Below are positions 61,226-63,916 of a stretch of DNA of 63,916 bases, piece after piece; position 1 is the first letter of the stretch; each line of letters opens with the position of its first letter. The stretch comes from Paenibacillus camelliae (GTDB lineage Bacteria > Bacillota > Bacilli > Paenibacillales > Paenibacillaceae): NCBI RefSeq assembly GCF_023715345.1, contig NZ_JAMBNY010000022.1, positions 1-63,916 on the forward strand, in the 5' to 3' direction. A model generated the notes under the pieces. It did not search any database and was not told where the DNA came from. It saw nothing but the letters and a program-made list of their open reading frames with translations. The translations under genes were made by a program, and so were the position numbers.

Positions 61226-63424
61226 TTATTTTACAGTAACGCGAATCGTTGTACTTTTTCCACCGTAGGTAGCTTTAATCGTCGCAGAGCCCTTGCTAAC
61301 TGCTGTTATTTTACCGTCTTTAACGGTTGCTACACTAGCCTTGGACGTTGTCCATACCGCCTCTTCCGTTACAACTACTGGACTGCCAGTCGTGTAATTA
61401 GCTGTAAGCTTTACTGTGAAGGTTCCTCCAGGCGAAAGCTTAGCAGATCTATCTGATAGTGATAAGTTTTTCAACTTTGGAGATACGATGACGGGTACAT
61501 TAATTGTATTGCCTTGATACGATCCCGTTATTACAGTATTTCCAACCGTTAGCGCTTTTACCGTATTACCTCTGATCGAAGCTATATTGGTCGATAATGA
61601 ACTCCAATCTATCTTAGAGTTGAGTACTACAGATCTACCATCCTTATAATAACCCGTTACTTTAATGGACTTCGATCTGTTCGGATATAACTCTAAAACC
61701 TCAGGCTCAACCACAAACTTTACAACTTCTTCTTCAATTCTCACTTTGATCGACGTTGACTTATTCAGATACGATGCCGTTAATGTGACCGTTGAAGCCT
61801 CAAGACCCTTCATTGTATCGGGCTTTAGTATAAGGTTTTCACTAGAAGCTTTCCATTTTACTTTATCAGATACATCTTCTTCATCACCATCTACATTGAT
61901 AACCGTTACAGACGGGTAAGCTACATCTTTTCCGATAACAATATTTAGGTTTGAAGCATCCGCAACTAACTTAAGCGGTTTAGCGTGTGTAACTAATTTT
62001 ACTTCATCCTCATAGTTTTTAATTTTAGCGGTGAGGACCGTTTCACCAATTTCCTTTGCTTGCCACTTTCCATCCTTAATGACAGCAATACTTTCATCCT
62101 TAGCAGACCACTGTACAAGCTTAGAAACGTCAATCTTTGAACCATCGAACAATTTGCCAGTTACAGTTGGGAGCTTTTCACTGCTATTTACAAACCCATC
62201 AATCGTCTCACTATCGATGCTAAGGTCCGTAATACTAGGATATACAGTAACGGTAACACTGCGGCTTAAACCTTTATACGAAGCAGTAATTTTCGTTGTA
62301 CCGACCGCCTTAGGTGTTACTACTCCATTGTATACAGTAGCAACAACAACATCCGAGGAGCTCCATTCTGCTAAGTTCGTTGCAAGATATGAAACATTAG
62401 AGTTATGCAATACCTCAGCTTGAATTTGCAATGGGTTGTCCTGTAGGAACATATGATACTCATTTTCAGGCGATAATCTTATCGATTGATAGGCGGTGCG
62501 CACGACCACCTCAGTAGTTTTAGTTACACCCTTATGCGTCACACTGATTGTTGTTTTACCAGTACCTATCGGTCTAACGAATCCATGTTCAACAGTAGCG
62601 ACTTTAGGATTGGCACTTGTCCAAGTTGCATCGTCCGTAACGTCTACTGTGCCGCCTGCTTTAAGTGTTGCTACCGCTTGAAGCATGTAATCATCTTGGC
62701 CAACTTCCAGCTCTAATTGATTGCTTGGCGAAATCGCTATGGACTTGTATGGTGAAGATACGTTCACAGTGATGGAATCTGACTTACCTTTTAGCTTAGC
62801 TGTTATGGTAGCTGTCCCTGTTCCCATTAATGTAACCGTGCCCTCATCTACAGTAGCAACGGAGGCATTGGACGTTGTCCAAGTAGCTTCCGATGTAATG
62901 TCTTCCACATTTGAGTTTTTAGTTCCATTCAGTGTATATGTAAAGGATTGGCCGAGCTCTCCTTGCACTTTTGAAGGAGCAGCTTCATTATTATTCATAA
63001 TTGTTACGCTGTCATATAAATAATCTGAGATCGCTCTTATCGATACTTTATAGTCTTTATAGGTCGCACTAATGAGAGCAGATCCTTTGCCGACACCCGT
63101 AATTACCCCTTTATCAACCTTAACGTAGTTTGTATTAGATGATTTCCAAGTTACCGCTGAAGTGACAACTTTTTTTGATGTTGATCCTTCGATTGATGCT
63201 AGAACATCTAACGTTATTTGATCCTCACCAACAATTAATTCAAATGATGAAGTACTGTTATTATAATCTAAAGGATCATAATCAAACTCTATTCCAGTTA
63301 CCTTATCCTCTGCTGCATACGTCATTCCTATCGATAAAGATGAGATTAGCGCAATTGCAAGCAAAACGGCTAACCATCTCTGTCCTCGATGCAAAATAGT
63401 GATTCCACGATCAGACATTTTCAA
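61226..63424 (-). CDS. Secreted protein with about eight bacterial Ig-like (BIG2) repeats
   Basis: 732 residues. A basic N-terminus and hydrophobic core ending in MTYAAE form a signal peptide of about 38 residues. The rest is about eight BIG2-type repeats of some 75-90 residues, each with a W-(S/T)-S core followed by VATV.G and GTA.ITA (ATWTTSNASVATVDEG, ATWTSANPKVATVEHG, AVWTTSKASVATVKDG). No LPxTG, SLH or enzyme domain is visible, so it is either released or held by another partner. It may be an adhesin-like or wall-associated scaffold. Confidence 0.88.
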   Translation of the reverse strand: MKMSDRGITILHRGQRWLAVLLAIALISSLSIGMTYAAEDKVTGIEFDYDPLDYNNSTSSFELIVGEDQITLDVLASIEGSTSKKVVTSAVTWKSSNTNYVKVDKGVITGVGKGSALISATYKDYKVSIRAISDYLYDSVTIMNNNEAAPSKVQGELGQSFTYTLNGTKNSNVEDITSEATWTTSNASVATVDEGTVTLMGTGTATITAKLKGKSDSITVNVSSPYKSIAISPSNQLELEVGQDDYMLQAVATLKAGGTVDVTDDATWTSANPKVATVEHGFVRPIGTGKTTISVTHKGVTKTTEVVVRTAYQSIRLSPENEYHMFLQDNPLQIQAEVLHNSNVSYLATNLAEWSSSDVVVATVYNGVVTPKAVGTTKITASYKGLSRSVTVTVYPSITDLSIDSETIDGFVNSSEKLPTVTGKLFDGSKIDVSKLVQWSAKDESIAVIKDGKWQAKEIGETVLTAKIKNYEDEVKLVTHAKPLKLVADASNLNIVIGKDVAYPSVTVINVDGDEEDVSDKVKWKASSENLILKPDTMKGLEASTVTLTASYLNKSTSIKVRIEEEVVKFVVEPEVLELYPNRSKSIKVTGYYKDGRSVVLNSKIDWSSLSTNIASIRGNTVKALTVGNTVITGSYQGNTINVPVIVSPKLKNLSLSDRSAKLSPGGTFTVKLTANYTTGSPVVVTEEAVWTTSKASVATVKDGKITAVSKGSATIKATYGGKSTTIRVTVK

Positions 63425-63798
63425 AATAACCCATCCTTTCAGCCTAAATAATGTATTGTCTATCTTATTAACGGTTTATCAATGAGAAAAGTTGATAATT
63501 TCAAGGAAATATATTGAAAAATATTCCTAGGCATCACGTCTTCCTATACTACCGCTGCCTCATCATCGAATATACGTCGATCAGAATCAGACACTCTCCT
63601 GGTTTACCGAAGTGCCTTCCTTAGCAAGACTCGCACTAATAGGTGACTATTTCACACGCCATATACTAATCTATACAAATCAATTCTAATCAGTTTGTAA
63701 GTATACCGCTCATAAAGTTAGTTATTCTTTCTTATTACTCTAAACCTCACCGTCTGAGCTCTACGCAATCACCATGCATCACCACTACATCCGCACAA
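63425..63798. other. Intergenic region between the Ig-like gene and the rrn operon
   Basis: 374 bp. I see no gene, tRNA or repeat. The Ig-like gene's promoter must lie near 63430-63490 but no clear match was found. Confidence 0.4.
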
Positions 63799-63830
63799 CA
63801 AAAAAAGCCTACTGCATACGCAATAGGCTT
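63799..63830 (-). terminator. Terminator of the right rrn operon
   Basis: Stem AAGCCTATTGC/GCAGTAGGCTT with a GTAT loop and seven T on the minus strand, 8 bp after the 5S 3' end. Confidence 0.9.
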
Positions 63831-63837
63831 CCTTCGT

Positions 63838-63916
63838 GCTTGGCAACGTCCTACTCTCCCAGGACCCTGCGGTCCAAGTACCATCGGCGCTGAAAGGCTT
63901 AACGGTCGTGTTCGAG
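63838..63916 (-). rRNA. rrf: 5S ribosomal RNA (partial, 3' part)
   Basis: About 79 of the expected 117 nt are present; the 5' end is beyond the right edge. The minus strand reads the conserved CCGATGGTACTTGG and GGGAGAGTAGGACGTTGCCA near the 3' end. It is the last gene of an rrn operon lying to the right. Confidence 0.95.

Noticed and set aside
61665..63399. Plus-strand frames opposite the BIG2 gene
   Set aside because: Repetitive antisense translation of the Ig-like repeats; no ribosome sites.

Overview
The window is a block of chromosomal housekeeping and sporulation genes from an endospore-forming Firmicute, most likely a member of the Paenibacillaceae. Gene content and order follow the Bacillus subtilis origin-proximal region (gin-tmk-darA-holB-ricT-yabA-abrB-tatD-yabE-rnmV-ksgA-yabG-veg-sspF-ispE-purR-spoVG-glmU-pth-fin-mfd-spoVT-mazG-hup-divIC-spoIIE-tilS-hpt-ftsH-coaX-hslO-cysK-pab/fol-dusB-lysS), read on the minus strand. 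The family assignment is an inference from this synteny, from the nadABC insertion and from the intergenic repeats.

Layout from right to left, which is the direction of transcription. A partial 5S rRNA and rrn terminator lie at the right edge. Next come a secreted Ig-like (BIG2) repeat protein and a plus-strand membrane protein, the only clearly accessory genes. They are followed by gin, a PLP decarboxylase, tmk, darA, yaaR, holB, ricT, yabA, trmN6 and rsmI; plus-strand abrB with a Spo0A operator; an HD phosphohydrolase where B. subtilis has metS; tatD, yabE, rnmV, ksgA, yabG, veg, sspF, ispE, purR, spoVG, glmU, pth, fin, mfd and prsA. A three-gene cassette resembling the two-subunit sigma factor SigO-RsoA with a YvrJ-like small protein comes next. 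Then spoVT, a tandem array of about 185-bp repeats, the spoVB-like flippase, mazG, hup, rqcP, yabP, yabQ, divIC, yabR, spoIIE, a VWA protein, a kinase, tilS, hpt and ftsH, and a second repeat cluster directly after the ftsH stop codon. After these come the NAD genes (nadABC), coaX, hslO, a PpiC protein, cysK, the pab-fol folate genes, dusB, greA and lysS, and an ECF sigma/anti-sigma pair. At the left edge is the promoter and leader of another minus-strand rrn operon.

Functional groups: de novo folate synthesis in one run (pabB, pabA, pabC, folP, folB, folK); NAD plus CoA cofactor synthesis (nadA, nadB, nadC, coaX); translation and RNA maturation (lysS, dusB, tilS, ksgA, rnmV, rsmI, trmN6, pth, rqcP); replication and division (holB, yabA, tmk, divIC, hup); and sporulation (spoIIE, spoVT, spoVG, fin, gin, yabG, yabP, yabQ, sspF). 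Several promoters match known sporulation classes: SigH for spoVG, SigK for yabG, SigG for sspF, SigF/SigG for gin, and SigA with a 21-bp spacer for spoIIE.

The most unusual items are (1) the structured repeats in two clusters, whose copies show compensatory base changes in a stem; (2) the SigO/RsoA/YvrJ-like split sigma cassette with a LexA-like palindrome in its leader; and (3) two pairs of Spo0A boxes between abrB and the divergent HD gene. All functional names come from reading protein motifs and gene order by eye; no database search was run.
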